Of a DNA stretch of 64,000 nucleotides, positions 43,887 through 52,814 are shown in pieces (positions within the stretch are counted from its first letter, which is position 1; each line of letters starts with the position of its first letter). Origin of the DNA: Falsihalocynthiibacter halioticoli (GTDB lineage: Bacteria; Pseudomonadota; Alphaproteobacteria; Rhodobacterales; Rhodobacteraceae); NCBI RefSeq assembly GCF_025802015.1, contig NZ_JAOYFC010000001.1, positions 1 through 64,000 on the forward strand. The letters are read 5' to 3'. The notes under the pieces are model-generated. The model was not told where the DNA came from. It did not search any database and saw nothing but the letters and a program-made list of their open reading frames with translations. The position numbers were made by a program, and so were the translations under genes.

Positions 43887-45314
43887 TTACTTGGCAGGCG
43901 TGATCGCCGGCGGTTGCCAGCTGCCATCCAAAGCTTCTTTCTTTGGCCAGTAGAGACGCATGACCATATAAATTGGGCCGTCGGGCGCGGGGAGCCAGTT
44001 GGCTTTGAGCGCTTCATCCGTGGGGGCGTCTTTCTGGATATACAGAGTCATCGCGCCACTGTCGTCCTTGTGCATGTTCGGCAGCATGGGCGCGTTGATG
44101 AGATACCGGTTGATAGGGTTGTCGACGAGAAGCTGCGTATTTCCGTCGTACATTGTTACCGACCAAAAAGCGTTCACGGGCGGCAATTCGCCAGCAGGGA
44201 AGGTCAACGTATAGTTGGTCTTGCTGCCGTCGAGCTTTGCGCCCTTTCCGTCAAGCCGGGTCAGCGGATAGAAGGCCTCCGCGGAATCGTTGCCATAGAG
44301 CCCCACAAGCGCGGCGACGGCTCGCATCAGGTAGTCGTCCTTCAACATGGCCCGATCGCCGAAGAGACCCTGTGATATTTGCCAGCCGTTGACCATCTTG
44401 CCAACTTCCGCCTTTCGGTCATGCGCCTTTTTAGTGCCCGCTTTCAGGCCCTCAGCGATCGCAGACTTGATCTCGTCCGAAATTGGCTTGGCCGGAAAGG
44501 CTTTGCCCGCCTCGATGCCGATGCTGGCGAATTTTTCGCGCAGCGGCTTCTCGACCGCGGCATCGCCAATGGCAGGGGCGAATTGCAGAATGAACGCCAA
44601 GTAGCCAAGCGGGTCTTTCTCCATGCTCTCCTTGTCGACTTTCATCCAGTCCACAGGCGAGGCTGGCTCGGGTGCGTCGGTTTTTGCGAAAGCGGATAGG
44701 GTAGAGACTTTATAGCCCTCTTGCACCGCCTTGGCTTTGTCGAGATCGGAAGGTCCGAAAACCTGAGTTCGGAAATTGGCGAACCCGAACTCTGTACTGG
44801 AACGGATGACTTCGCTGATGCCATCGGGCTTGTCCCCTTGCCAATGCGGTCCGGCGATCGCGTAGCACCCAGCATCGTTGCCAGTTGTCCGGCTTCCGAT
44901 ATAGCCGAAATTGTAGGTATAGAGGTTAACGAGCTGGACCGAGAAATAACGGCTTTTTTCAACCTTGGGCACGCAGATAACTACCGGTTCGGCGCGCAAG
45001 TCCATCCAGATAAAGGAATAGATCGTGTCGCTGTTCGGTGTGACGATTGCGGTGTCCTTCGGCGTGGCCAGCTGGGCTTCGTTCTTGATCTGGTTGAACG
45101 GCGCCTTGTACTGGCTGCTGCTCTCGTCGATAGCGAATTGATACATGACGCTGTAGTTCATCAGCATCGGCAGGCCGTAAATCGCGGCCTCTTCGGCGAT
45201 AGATTTCGCTTCGTCTGTTGTCAGTGCAGCGGCTGGTGCGATGCTCTGGATTAAGCTGGCCCCAGCCATGCCGAGACCCAAGGCAAAGGTTCTAAAATGG
45301 TTTCTGATTGGCAT
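43887..45314 (-). CDS. DUF1254/DUF1214-domain exported protein
   Basis: A 475-residue protein with a signal peptide (about residues 1-30, ending PAAAL). It has the DUF1254 domain (about 50-170; IYGLPMLMNYSVMYQ, TPKDTAIVTPNSDTIYSFIWMDL, RYFSVQLVNLYTYN) and a C-terminal DUF1214 domain (about 340-470; AFWSVTMYDG, NRYLINAP, NWLPAPDGPIYMVMRLYWPK). The function is unknown. GGGGG precedes the start. A second, smaller member lies just upstream. Confidence 0.88.
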   Translation of the reverse strand: MPIRNHFRTFALGLGMAGASLIQSIAPAAALTTDEAKSIAEEAAIYGLPMLMNYSVMYQFAIDESSSQYKAPFNQIKNEAQLATPKDTAIVTPNSDTIYSFIWMDLRAEPVVICVPKVEKSRYFSVQLVNLYTYNFGYIGSRTTGNDAGCYAIAGPHWQGDKPDGISEVIRSSTEFGFANFRTQVFGPSDLDKAKAVQEGYKVSTLSAFAKTDAPEPASPVDWMKVDKESMEKDPLGYLAFILQFAPAIGDAAVEKPLREKFASIGIEAGKAFPAKPISDEIKSAIAEGLKAGTKKAHDRKAEVGKMVNGWQISQGLFGDRAMLKDDYLMRAVAALVGLYGNDSAEAFYPLTRLDGKGAKLDGSKTNYTLTFPAGELPPVNAFWSVTMYDGNTQLLVDNPINRYLINAPMLPNMHKDDSGAMTLYIQKDAPTDEALKANWLPAPDGPIYMVMRLYWPKKEALDGSWQPPAITPAK

Positions 45315-45380
45315 GAATGCCCCCTATTTAATTCAATTGGCACAAAAAGGCTTGGGCTTGGAACAAGCACCCCGCCCAAG

Positions 45381-46397
45381 TTATTTTGAAATTTTCTCCA
45401 CTGATGGGAAGACGTAGCTTCCGTCTAGGATCGCCTGTTCTGGTTCGTACAGGCGCACGCCGTAGTTCCACCCTTCCATGATCGGCAGACAGTTGACACG
45501 GCCATCATCGCACCCACCAAAGTGAATGGTGATCGATCCGTCCTTGTTCTTTTCCGCGTTAACGCTGTTGAAGTTATAGGCGCCTTGCGGGTTTTTCTGA
45601 AAGTAGCCCTTGTCGTTGTAGAGACTAACTGACCAAAATGCCCGGACAGGAACATCCTTAGCGGTCAACTGATACTCACCGACCGGCAAATCTGGATTGA
45701 CGTTTAGGTAGAAAGCGTGCTTCTGCGGCAGTCCGCCAAATCCAACGGCGGTGCCGATAAGGTGCCCGATCGGCGTGGTGTCTTCCTTCGAGCCGAACCA
45801 CCCAGTTGAGTCAGGTACGCCCTTGCCAAGTTCGAGCAGCGGGTCGAGCGTCGCTTTGTAACTGGCTTGATCATAGTCTTTCGCCACGAAGGGAGTGGCT
45901 GATCCCGCCTCGACCTTGATCCCGTCCTGCAACGCATGCACAGCTTTGATGTCGTCAGGAGAGTTTGAATTGACGAGTGTGCGAATTCCGATCCAAACGT
46001 GGTCTGAACCAAATTGCTCTTTCGTCAGTTTATGAGCGCCAGCATCAAGGTAGACCGCGTTTATGAAGTTGGCCTCGTTCACCACCATCATCGAACGATA
46101 GCGTGACCCCGCATCGGGCAGGGTAACCGTTGCGCCCTTGCTTATGTCGATGACGATGAAACTATAGAGCGTGTCGCGGTTCATGCGGATCGTCGGCTGT
46201 TTGTCGACCGGTACAGGTTCGCGCTCGTTGAGCACCTTGTTCACGCCGCCCGCTTGTTTTTGATAGGTGTCGAACTGCATGGCGGTCTGGGCTGTGATGT
46301 AGTTCATCACATTGACCTTGACCGGCTCTGCTTGCGCGGTTGTTCCGGCGAACAGCAAGACGCAGGCAAATAGGTTTGCGGGTTTCAAAAAACTCAT
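45381..46397 (-). CDS. DUF1254/DUF1214-domain exported protein, shorter paralogue
   Basis: A 338-residue protein with a signal peptide (MSFLKPANLF to QAEP, about residue 24). It has NVMNYITAQTAMQFDTY, RMNRDTLYSFIVIDI, and the C-terminal AFWSVSLYND and GWNYGVRLYEPE segments of the same family as its downstream neighbour. Start choice: the ATG at 46397 has GGAG nine bases upstream and puts the signal at the N-terminus; an ATG at 46412 is possible. The two genes are probably co-transcribed. Confidence 0.85.
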   Translation of the reverse strand: MSFLKPANLFACVLLFAGTTAQAEPVKVNVMNYITAQTAMQFDTYQKQAGGVNKVLNEREPVPVDKQPTIRMNRDTLYSFIVIDISKGATVTLPDAGSRYRSMMVVNEANFINAVYLDAGAHKLTKEQFGSDHVWIGIRTLVNSNSPDDIKAVHALQDGIKVEAGSATPFVAKDYDQASYKATLDPLLELGKGVPDSTGWFGSKEDTTPIGHLIGTAVGFGGLPQKHAFYLNVNPDLPVGEYQLTAKDVPVRAFWSVSLYNDKGYFQKNPQGAYNFNSVNAEKNKDGSITIHFGGCDDGRVNCLPIMEGWNYGVRLYEPEQAILDGSYVFPSVEKISK

Positions 46398-46412
46398 GCT
46401 CAAATGCTCCAT

Positions 46413-46790
46413 TTTGTCGTCAATTCGTGTGATCAATTGGTTTAAGAGGCAGAAATATCACTGGCGCGTAATGATGCCGGTCAGACCAACGCAAGAAGCG
46501 TATCCGACCATTCGACTAAGAATAGCGTGAGTCAAATTGCCATTCCTTACCAATTTGCATCATTTTCGCGCACTGGCCCTAAAGTTGTATAAGGTCTGTT
46601 GAAACAAACGGTCAACGCTCACGGGTTACAAGCTGGCATTAAGTAGGACTTTATCGAGCATAGACCTAATTCTGCTTAAAAAACGGGCAAACGGTCATTG
46701 CTTGCGAAACAGCGTTTGTGGGGGGTGTGAACAGGCCAGCAGCCACCCTGAGTTTATCCGCACATTGGTCGCGCAGAAAACATGAGGCAG
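46413..46790. other. Gap of about 380 bases with no supported gene
   Basis: Lies between the DUF1254 gene and the end of the fructose operon. No conserved frame, RNA gene or strong terminator is visible. The promoter of the DUF1254 pair should lie near its left end. Confidence 0.4.
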
Positions 46791-47438
46791 CTAGTGGTCG
46801 TTCTGGCCTAATGTGAGATCGGCAGCCACGCTATTATTGACGACAAGTGCCGCATTAGGCAGGTCGTTCATTTTTGCGCGTTTAAGTGCGGTGGGAGAGT
46901 CAAATCCATGCTCAATCCAGCGTTGTATTAACCTGTTTTCGAGGACTTCCAGCGTTGGGCTGACAAAGACTGTCGCGGAGTACACATTTGCCAAAGACTT
47001 CCACGGGTCGGACTTCAATAGAAGGTAATTACCTTCGACGACGATGATGGGCGTTTCCTGATGAATGGCTATCGCATTGGCGATGGATAGATCCAATTGG
47101 CGGTCGAATATTGGAAAAAACAGTTCTTTTTCTGTTGATTGGAGCCTTTTTATCGCATCGCAAAAACCTGCCGCGTCGAAGGTCTCGGGCGCGCCCTTCC
47201 GTGCGAGTAAACCTCGCGCCTTAAGGATGCGGTTGTCCAGATGGTAGCCATCCATGGGCACGAGTTCGGCGGCAGGAATTTCGGAAGCCGCTTGCGCATT
47301 TAAGGATCGCACAACGGCTTCCGCCAGAGTCGACTTTCCGGATGCAGGCGGGCCAGCGATTGCAACAATCGTCCGAGCGCCGTCCTGCTTTAGAGATGAG
47401 ATCAGCTCGCAAACACGCTGAACATCACGCTCGATCAC
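46791..47438 (-). CDS. frcK: P-loop sugar kinase-like protein FrcK
   Basis: A 215-residue P-loop protein of the uridine kinase/panthothenate kinase-like group. Walker A is GPPASGKST (about residues 29-37), and MDGYHLDN holds the conserved Asp-His of these kinases. Rhizobial fructose operons end in such a gene (frcK). Its GTG start overlaps the frcA stop (GTGA), so it is translationally coupled. It may phosphorylate the imported sugar, though this has not been shown for every member. Confidence 0.85.
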   Translation of the reverse strand: MIERDVQRVCELISSLKQDGARTIVAIAGPPASGKSTLAEAVVRSLNAQAASEIPAAELVPMDGYHLDNRILKARGLLARKGAPETFDAAGFCDAIKRLQSTEKELFFPIFDRQLDLSIANAIAIHQETPIIVVEGNYLLLKSDPWKSLANVYSATVFVSPTLEVLENRLIQRWIEHGFDSPTALKRAKMNDLPNAALVVNNSVAADLTLGQNDH

Positions 47439-48217
47439 AGGCAGTTCTCTTTCGGAGGTTCCTTGGCGCCGGTCATGAAAGCAACTGCGTCGGACATCGT
47501 ATAATCCTTGGGGTCGATCGTGCAGAGCCTTTTGCCAAGTCGATGAACATGAATGCGGTCAGCGACTTCGAAGACATGTGGCATATTGTGGCTGATCAAA
47601 ATGATCGGAATGCCGCGCGCACGTACGTCCTGTATGAGTTCGAGCACCTTTCGGCTTTCCTTAACGCCCAATGCTGCTGTGGGTTCATCCATGATGATGA
47701 ACTTGGTGGCAAAAGCTGCAGCGCGAGCAACGGCAACGCCTTGGCGTTGGCCGCCTGAAAGTGTTTCAACCGCCTGATTGATCGACTGAACAGTCATGAG
47801 TCCAAGCTCGGTCAGTTTTTCGCGGGCGAACTTTTCCATTGCGGGTCGGTCAAGCTGACGAAAGTACTTTCCCATGAAACCCTGTTTACGGATTTCGCGC
47901 CCCATGAACATATTGTCGGCAATTGAGAGCGCCGGCGACATTGCAAGTTGTTGGTAGACGATCTCGATTCCCATATTTCGGGCATCGATTGGAGAGGTGA
48001 AATTAACTTTCTTCCCCTCGATGAGAATCTCGCCCTCATCCGGGATCGTCGCACCGCAGATTGCTTTGACGATGGAGGACTTGCCTGCGCCGTTGTCCCC
48101 AATAACGGCGAGGATTTCTCCTTGGCGCAGTTCAAAGTCGGAATTGTCGATAGCGGTGACGTGGCCATATCGTTTCACGATCCCACGGCCTTGAACGACT
48201 GGAGTTGCGTCTGACAT
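47435..48217 (-). CDS. frcA: Fructose ABC transporter ATP-binding protein
   Basis: A 260-residue single-domain sugar ATPase: Walker A GDNGAGKSS, signature LSGGQRQG, Walker B FIIMDEPTAALG, switch His in ISHNMPHV. Unlike RbsA-type ATPases it holds one ABC domain, as FrcA does. The ATG at 48217 overlaps the frcC stop (TAATG). Confidence 0.9.
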   Translation of the reverse strand: MSDATPVVQGRGIVKRYGHVTAIDNSDFELRQGEILAVIGDNGAGKSSIVKAICGATIPDEGEILIEGKKVNFTSPIDARNMGIEIVYQQLAMSPALSIADNMFMGREIRKQGFMGKYFRQLDRPAMEKFAREKLTELGLMTVQSINQAVETLSGGQRQGVAVARAAAFATKFIIMDEPTAALGVKESRKVLELIQDVRARGIPIILISHNMPHVFEVADRIHVHRLGKRLCTIDPKDYTMSDAVAFMTGAKEPPKENCL

Positions 48218-49287
48218 TAGCCCGATACCTTTCTGATCCATTGGTCAACCGCGACAGCAGCAATGATGAGTAGCCCGATAAGCAAATAAGTCCACTGCGC
48301 GTCCGCGCCCATGAGCCTCAGCCCAAGAGTAAATACACCGACAATAAGCGCGCCGAACAACGATCCGAGAATGGACCCGCGACCGCCGAACAGGGAAATG
48401 CCCCCAATTACAACAGCGGTGATACTTTCGATGTTGGCCAATTGGCCAGACGTTGGTGAGACCGAGCCGATACGGCCGATCAAAGCCCAACCCGCAAACG
48501 CACAAATCAATCCAGATAGCATGTAAACAGACATCAAGGTTTTGTGGACGTTGACGCCAGACAATTCAGCCGCTTCAGGGTCGTCGCCCACGGCATAGAC
48601 ATGTCGGCCCCACGCCGTGTGTTTGAGCGCATAAGCAAGCACTACGATCAGCAAGAGCATGAAGATGACGCCAAACGTGAAGGTCGCACCGCCGATGCTG
48701 AATTTAGTGCCGAAAAACTGAAGAAATGAAGCGTTCGCCTCGATGTCTTGGCTTCTTATGGTTTCGTTCGCTGAGTACAGGAAGTTGGTTGCGAGAATGA
48801 TTTGCCACATGCCAAGTGTTACGATGAATGGCGGGAGTTTAACGCGACTGACGAGCCAGCCATTCAGAGCCCCAATTAGCGTACCAACGCCAAGCCCACA
48901 CATGACCGCGATCGGGACAGGAATTCCGTAGCGAAATGTGAACTGTCCCATGATGACCGATGAGAACACCATAATCGCACCGACGCTTAGGTCGATACCT
49001 GCCGTCAAGATAACGAGGCTCTGTGCCGCAGCGACGATGCCAACAATCTGAACCTGTTGAAGGATCAGGGTCATGGCAAATGGCGAGAAAAACTTAGAGC
49101 CCAAAAGAAGGCCGAAAATCACAATCGCACCAATAAGTACGATGAGCGGCACAAAAGATGGATTGACGTGGAGAAGATGTTGCAACTTCCCGAGTATGCC
49201 CCGCCGATGATCTTCGAATTGCGCAATGGTTTCTATTGTACCAGCGGAAGCATCTAATTCCTGGGCACTTTGGTTTGGTTCAGACAT
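48217..49287 (-). CDS. frcC: Fructose ABC transporter permease
   Basis: A 356-residue ribose/xylose-type permease with about 9-10 helices and the LVILTAGIDLSVGAIMV motif of the branched-type sugar permeases. GGGGGAGAG precedes the ATG at 49287; an earlier ATG at 49320 has no ribosome-binding site. It lies after frcB and a stem-loop. Confidence 0.92.
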   Translation of the reverse strand: MSEPNQSAQELDASAGTIETIAQFEDHRRGILGKLQHLLHVNPSFVPLIVLIGAIVIFGLLLGSKFFSPFAMTLILQQVQIVGIVAAAQSLVILTAGIDLSVGAIMVFSSVIMGQFTFRYGIPVPIAVMCGLGVGTLIGALNGWLVSRVKLPPFIVTLGMWQIILATNFLYSANETIRSQDIEANASFLQFFGTKFSIGGATFTFGVIFMLLLIVVLAYALKHTAWGRHVYAVGDDPEAAELSGVNVHKTLMSVYMLSGLICAFAGWALIGRIGSVSPTSGQLANIESITAVVIGGISLFGGRGSILGSLFGALIVGVFTLGLRLMGADAQWTYLLIGLLIIAAVAVDQWIRKVSG

Positions 49288-49361
49288 CTCTCCCCCTTTA
49301 GCGGCGGGCATTGCGGCCACGTGGCCAGTTTACAGGAAAAATTATTTTCGGGTGATGGAAT

Positions 49362-49389
49362 TGATGAGGCGCTTTGGTGCGCCTCATCA
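49362..49389 (-). promoter_or_regulatory. Perfect intercistronic stem-loop between frcB and frcC
   Basis: TGATGAGGCGC (49362-49372) and GCGCCTCATCA (49379-49389) form an 11-bp perfect stem with a six-base loop. It lies 15 bases after the frcB stop and most likely lets frcB transcripts accumulate above those of frcC. Confidence 0.7.
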
Positions 49390-49403
49390 TTATTGGCTAG
49401 GCT

Positions 49404-50423
49404 TTAGCCCCAGCAGCGGTCCATTCCCTCGGCGACAGAGATAGACTCTACGCCATCAACGGGCTGATCGGTAACCAGTGCAACACCAGTATCGTAGAAG
49501 TCTTTTCCTGGTGTGTTCTCCGGCTTCACGCCCTCATCCGCCCATTTCTTAACAGCTTCCACACCGAGGGAGGCCATTAGCAAAGGATATTGCTGGCTCG
49601 TGGCGCCGATAACTCCCGCCTCAACGTTTTGCACGCCGGGGCAGCCGCCATCGACGGAAACGATAAGCACGTCATTCTCGCGCCCGATGGACTTTAGCGC
49701 TTCATATGCGCCAGCTGCTGCTGGTTCATTGATCGTGTGAACAACATTGATTGTTGGATCTTTGGCCAGAAGGTTTTCCATGGCGCGGCGCCCACCTTCT
49801 TCGTTGCCATCAGTCACGTCACTTCCCACCAAACGCTCGTCCGTCTCGTCACCAATGACGTTCGGATCGGCAAGATCAACGCCGAAACCATCAAGGAAGC
49901 CCTGATTGCGCAACACATCCACTGTTGGCTGGCTAACATTCAGGTCAAGTGTTGCGATTCTGGCGTCCGCGGCCGCATCACCCATTTTTGCCTTCGCCCA
50001 CTGTCCAATCAAGAGACCGGCTTTGTAGTTGTCGGTTGCGAATGTTGCGTCGGCTGAATCGATTGGGCTGAGTGGTGTATCTAGTGCAATCACCAGAATA
50101 CCTGCATCTCTCGCTTGCTGAACGGCCGGAACAATCGAGCTCGTATCCGAGGCTGTCAGAAGAATACCTTTTGCGCCATCAAGGATGCAGGTTTCGATCG
50201 CTTGGACTTGAGTTTCATGGTCGCCGTCAACCTTCCCGGCAAATGCTTTCAAAGTCATGCCAAGCTCTTCGGCTTTCGCCGTCGCGCCCTCTTTCATCTT
50301 AACGAAAAATGGATTTGTGTCGGTCTTTGTGATCAAGCAAACAGTTTCGCCAGCGGCTTGTGCGGACACCGCTGCCATGCTGAGCACAGCTGCGGATGCG
50401 GTGAGTTTAAGTAAATTTTTCAT
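49404..50423 (-). CDS. frcB: Fructose ABC transporter substrate-binding protein
   Basis: A 339-residue periplasmic-binding protein (Peripla_BP_4 type) with a signal peptide (MKNLLKLTASAAVLSM to AQAA). KTDTNPFFVKMKEGA, LDTPLSP and TINEPAAAGAYEAL are typical of fructose/ribose-binding proteins. GGGAGG precedes the ATG at 50423. First gene of frcBCAK. Confidence 0.92.
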   Translation of the reverse strand: MKNLLKLTASAAVLSMAAVSAQAAGETVCLITKTDTNPFFVKMKEGATAKAEELGMTLKAFAGKVDGDHETQVQAIETCILDGAKGILLTASDTSSIVPAVQQARDAGILVIALDTPLSPIDSADATFATDNYKAGLLIGQWAKAKMGDAAADARIATLDLNVSQPTVDVLRNQGFLDGFGVDLADPNVIGDETDERLVGSDVTDGNEEGGRRAMENLLAKDPTINVVHTINEPAAAGAYEALKSIGRENDVLIVSVDGGCPGVQNVEAGVIGATSQQYPLLMASLGVEAVKKWADEGVKPENTPGKDFYDTGVALVTDQPVDGVESISVAEGMDRCWG

Positions 50424-50536
50424 GTTATCCTCCCAGAAAATTGTTGTCGCTTCACTTGCTGAATAAGCGAAGCGCACCTCCATCCTCCAATGCAGGTCAC
50501 GCTTATAGAAATGCGATTCTGATCTCGCTGTCAATA

Positions 50537-50557
50537 AATAAATAAAGTTTATTTATT
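50537..50557. promoter_or_regulatory. Candidate FrcR operator, perfect 21-bp palindrome
   Basis: AATAAATAAA-G-TTTATTTATT, with perfect 10-base arms around one base, lies between divergent frcB and frcR. ROK regulators such as NagC and Mlc bind AT-rich TTATTT...AAATAA-type dyads, so this is the natural FrcR site. Confidence 0.6.
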
Positions 50558-50597
50558 AATTTGCCAGTGTATCTTTTCTTAATGATGTAAGGCGTTT

Positions 50598-51809
50598 ATG
50601 TTCGAGATTATGGTGAAAGAGTCGTTAAAAATTCTGTCTGGCGGGGTTAGCCAAAGTGGTGTTCGTGATCACAACGAGCGCCTGATTTTGACAGTTTTAC
50701 AACGACATGGACCAACCGCAGGCGCAGAGATTGCAAGGTTGACGGGGCTGTCGCCCCAGACTGTATCAATCATTTTGCGCAAGCTCGAGAAGGACGAGAT
50801 TCTCCGGCGTGGAACTCCGTTACGCGGAAAAGTGGGAAAACCCTCGATCCCAATGGAGCTCAATCCGGAAGGTACACTTTCTGTCGGGATGAAGATCGGG
50901 CGACGCAGTGCAGATCTGCTTCTGATCGATTTTACAGGCAAGCCTCGGCGGCAGCTTTCCACCACATATGACTATCCTTTGCCTAAAGCTGTATTTGGAT
51001 TTCTGGAGTCCGGATTGGAAACGCTTCTTTCCGAAGAGTCTAAAAAGCTACAGGCCCGCGTTTGCGGGATCGGAATTGGGACGCCATTCGAGCTTTGGAA
51101 ATGGCACGATCTATCTGGAGTGGCGGCCGAGAATTTCAGGTCTTGGAAGGACGTGGACTTTTTCTCCGAAGTTGCCAAGTTCAGCGATTTGCCGGTTTTC
51201 GTAGTTAATGACGCAACTGCCGCGTGCCACGCGGAACATCTGTATGGTCGGGGGGCAGAGTTTCGGGACTATTTCTATTTCTTTATCGGTTCGATGATTG
51301 GTGGAGGAGTTGCGCTGAATGGCACCGTGTTTGAAGGCAACCAAGGCAACGCCGGTTCCCTTGGAGCTATGCGAACAACAGGTCCGTCGGGGGAAAGTCA
51401 GCAGCTGATTGATACAGCGTCTCTGTTTCTGCTCGAAGACAGGTTGATTGAAGCAGGTGTTGATCCGGAAATTCTTTGGAAGAAGCCTCAGGATTGGAGC
51501 AGCATTTCGCGATATGTTGAGCCATGGATCGGGACAACAGCGCAGGAGCTTGCCAAGGCCGCCCTTTCAATATGTGCCGTCATCGACTTTGAAGCCATTT
51601 TCATCGATGGAGCGTTCCCGCCAGAGGTTCGCGAAGAGTTGGTTGCCCGTGTTCGCCGATACATGGCCAACCAAGACAAGCGCGGTTTGATCCCGCCTGT
51701 TGTCGAAGCTGCGGCGGTTGGAGATAACGCCAGAGGAATCGGAGCGGCAAGCAGCCCAATCTTTCGCCAGTTCCTGCTAAATACCAACGCTGGCCTTTCC
51801 AGAATGTAA
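50598..51809 (+). CDS. frcR: ROK-family transcriptional regulator of fructose operon
   Basis: A 403-residue ROK repressor with an N-terminal winged helix (about residues 20-80; AEIARLTGLSPQTVSIILRKLEKDEIL) and a sugar-kinase-like fold after it (about 85-400; GIGIGTPFELW, VVNDATAACHAEH, GSMIGGGVALNG). The cysteine cluster that binds zinc in many ROK members is not seen; the GSLGAMRTTG segment lies where it would be. It is divergent from frcBCAK and should respond to fructose or its phosphate. Confidence 0.88.
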   Translation: MFEIMVKESLKILSGGVSQSGVRDHNERLILTVLQRHGPTAGAEIARLTGLSPQTVSIILRKLEKDEILRRGTPLRGKVGKPSIPMELNPEGTLSVGMKIGRRSADLLLIDFTGKPRRQLSTTYDYPLPKAVFGFLESGLETLLSEESKKLQARVCGIGIGTPFELWKWHDLSGVAAENFRSWKDVDFFSEVAKFSDLPVFVVNDATAACHAEHLYGRGAEFRDYFYFFIGSMIGGGVALNGTVFEGNQGNAGSLGAMRTTGPSGESQQLIDTASLFLLEDRLIEAGVDPEILWKKPQDWSSISRYVEPWIGTTAQELAKAALSICAVIDFEAIFIDGAFPPEVREELVARVRRYMANQDKRGLIPPVVEAAAVGDNARGIGAASSPIFRQFLLNTNAGLSRM

Positions 51810-51817
51810 TTGACGCT

Positions 51818-51846
51818 AATTGCGAGCTGTTTTTGCCTTCGCAATT
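51818..51846 (+). terminator. Weak hairpin after frcR
   Basis: AATTGCGA (51818-51825) pairs with TCGCAATT (51839-51846) around a T-rich loop, eight bases after the frcR stop. No T-run follows the stem. Confidence 0.4.
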
Positions 51847-51997
51847 CAGCCAAAGATGGCTTTGTTCTTGTCGATTTTCGCTTTCATCGAACAGTAATTT
51901 GATGCCCGGTTTCCGCAGGAACCATAGGATTCGGCGGCATTAATTTCTACAATAAATTAATAGGTTGTGATTTAAGCTATTGAAAATCATGCATATT

Positions 51998-52032
51998 TAA
52001 TGTCATACATTATATTGATTTTGTCTGACATT
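51998..52032. promoter_or_regulatory. Paired GntR-type operators
   Basis: Two related dyads precede the GntR gene: TAATGTCATACATTA (51998-52012) and TTGTCTGACATT (52021-52032). Both fit TGT-N3-ACA. Taken together, ATTTAATGTCA (51995-52005) and TGACATTAAAT (52026-52036) are also a perfect 11-base inverted repeat. They suggest autoregulation and operon control by the GntR protein, perhaps with looping or cooperative dimers. Confidence 0.6.
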
Positions 52033-52070
52033 AAATCTACGCTCCTTAGCAACACACAGGAAGGCTTATC

Positions 52071-52814
52071 GTGTCTAAAGAAAGCGCGGGCGAAAACGGC
52101 TCGGAAATTGATGCACTGCAACATCTCGAAGCAACGGGAAGCAAAAGAGATGTCTTAGAGGCGCTGTCGCTTATGATCGAGCGCGCGCAGCTTGGTGTTG
52201 GGGACCGTCTGCCTCCCGAAGTCGAGATTGCAAAAAAGCTCAATGTTGGTCGCTCCAAGGTCCGCGAAGCGCTCGTTGCGTGGCAGAACATGGGCATCGT
52301 CACTCGGAACAAGAAGGCCGGTACGCGGCTTGCTGCGGAAGTGTTTTCTCAAACGATCCACCTTCCCTTAACTGTGAAAATCGAGGCTGAAAGTCTTCTG
52401 AGAACGTTGGCTGTTCGCCGACCTATCGAGATTGAAGCGGTGAAGATCGCAACCCAAAATGTGAGTGAGCAGCAAGGCAAGATCATTCTCGCGCGTGCTG
52501 CCGAGCTTATGGCGATCTATGAGGCAGGAGAGGATTGGCGGGCGGCGGATGCTCGTTTTCACGCCGCGATCCATGACGCTTCAGGAAACCCGCTCTTTCA
52601 TCAGTTCTCGCATCTGATTCAGGAAAGCTTCCACACAATTTACGACGCACCTTTCGGTCAGGTGCACCTCGGTCATGAAACAATTCCGCTGCACCCGAAT
52701 CTCGCGAAGGCGGTGGTGTCTGGCGATGTCGAAACAGCAACAAAAATAATGGGACAGATTATGGATATGGTCGAAGCCGAAGTTCGGCGAGTCATGGAGG
52801 GGCGTGATGTCTGA
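52071..52814 (+). CDS. GntR-family regulator, FadR/FCD type
   Basis: A 247-residue regulator with a winged helix at about residues 20-90 (LGVGDRLPPEVEIAKKLNVGRSKVREALV) and an FCD domain (about 100-240; ADARFHAAIHDASGNPLFHQ). The start is GTG at 52071 with AGGAAGG upstream. It leads the operon of PLP enzyme, sugar importer and E1 enzyme and overlaps the next gene's start. Confidence 0.9.
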   Translation: MSKESAGENGSEIDALQHLEATGSKRDVLEALSLMIERAQLGVGDRLPPEVEIAKKLNVGRSKVREALVAWQNMGIVTRNKKAGTRLAAEVFSQTIHLPLTVKIEAESLLRTLAVRRPIEIEAVKIATQNVSEQQGKIILARAAELMAIYEAGEDWRAADARFHAAIHDASGNPLFHQFSHLIQESFHTIYDAPFGQVHLGHETIPLHPNLAKAVVSGDVETATKIMGQIMDMVEAEVRRVMEGRDV

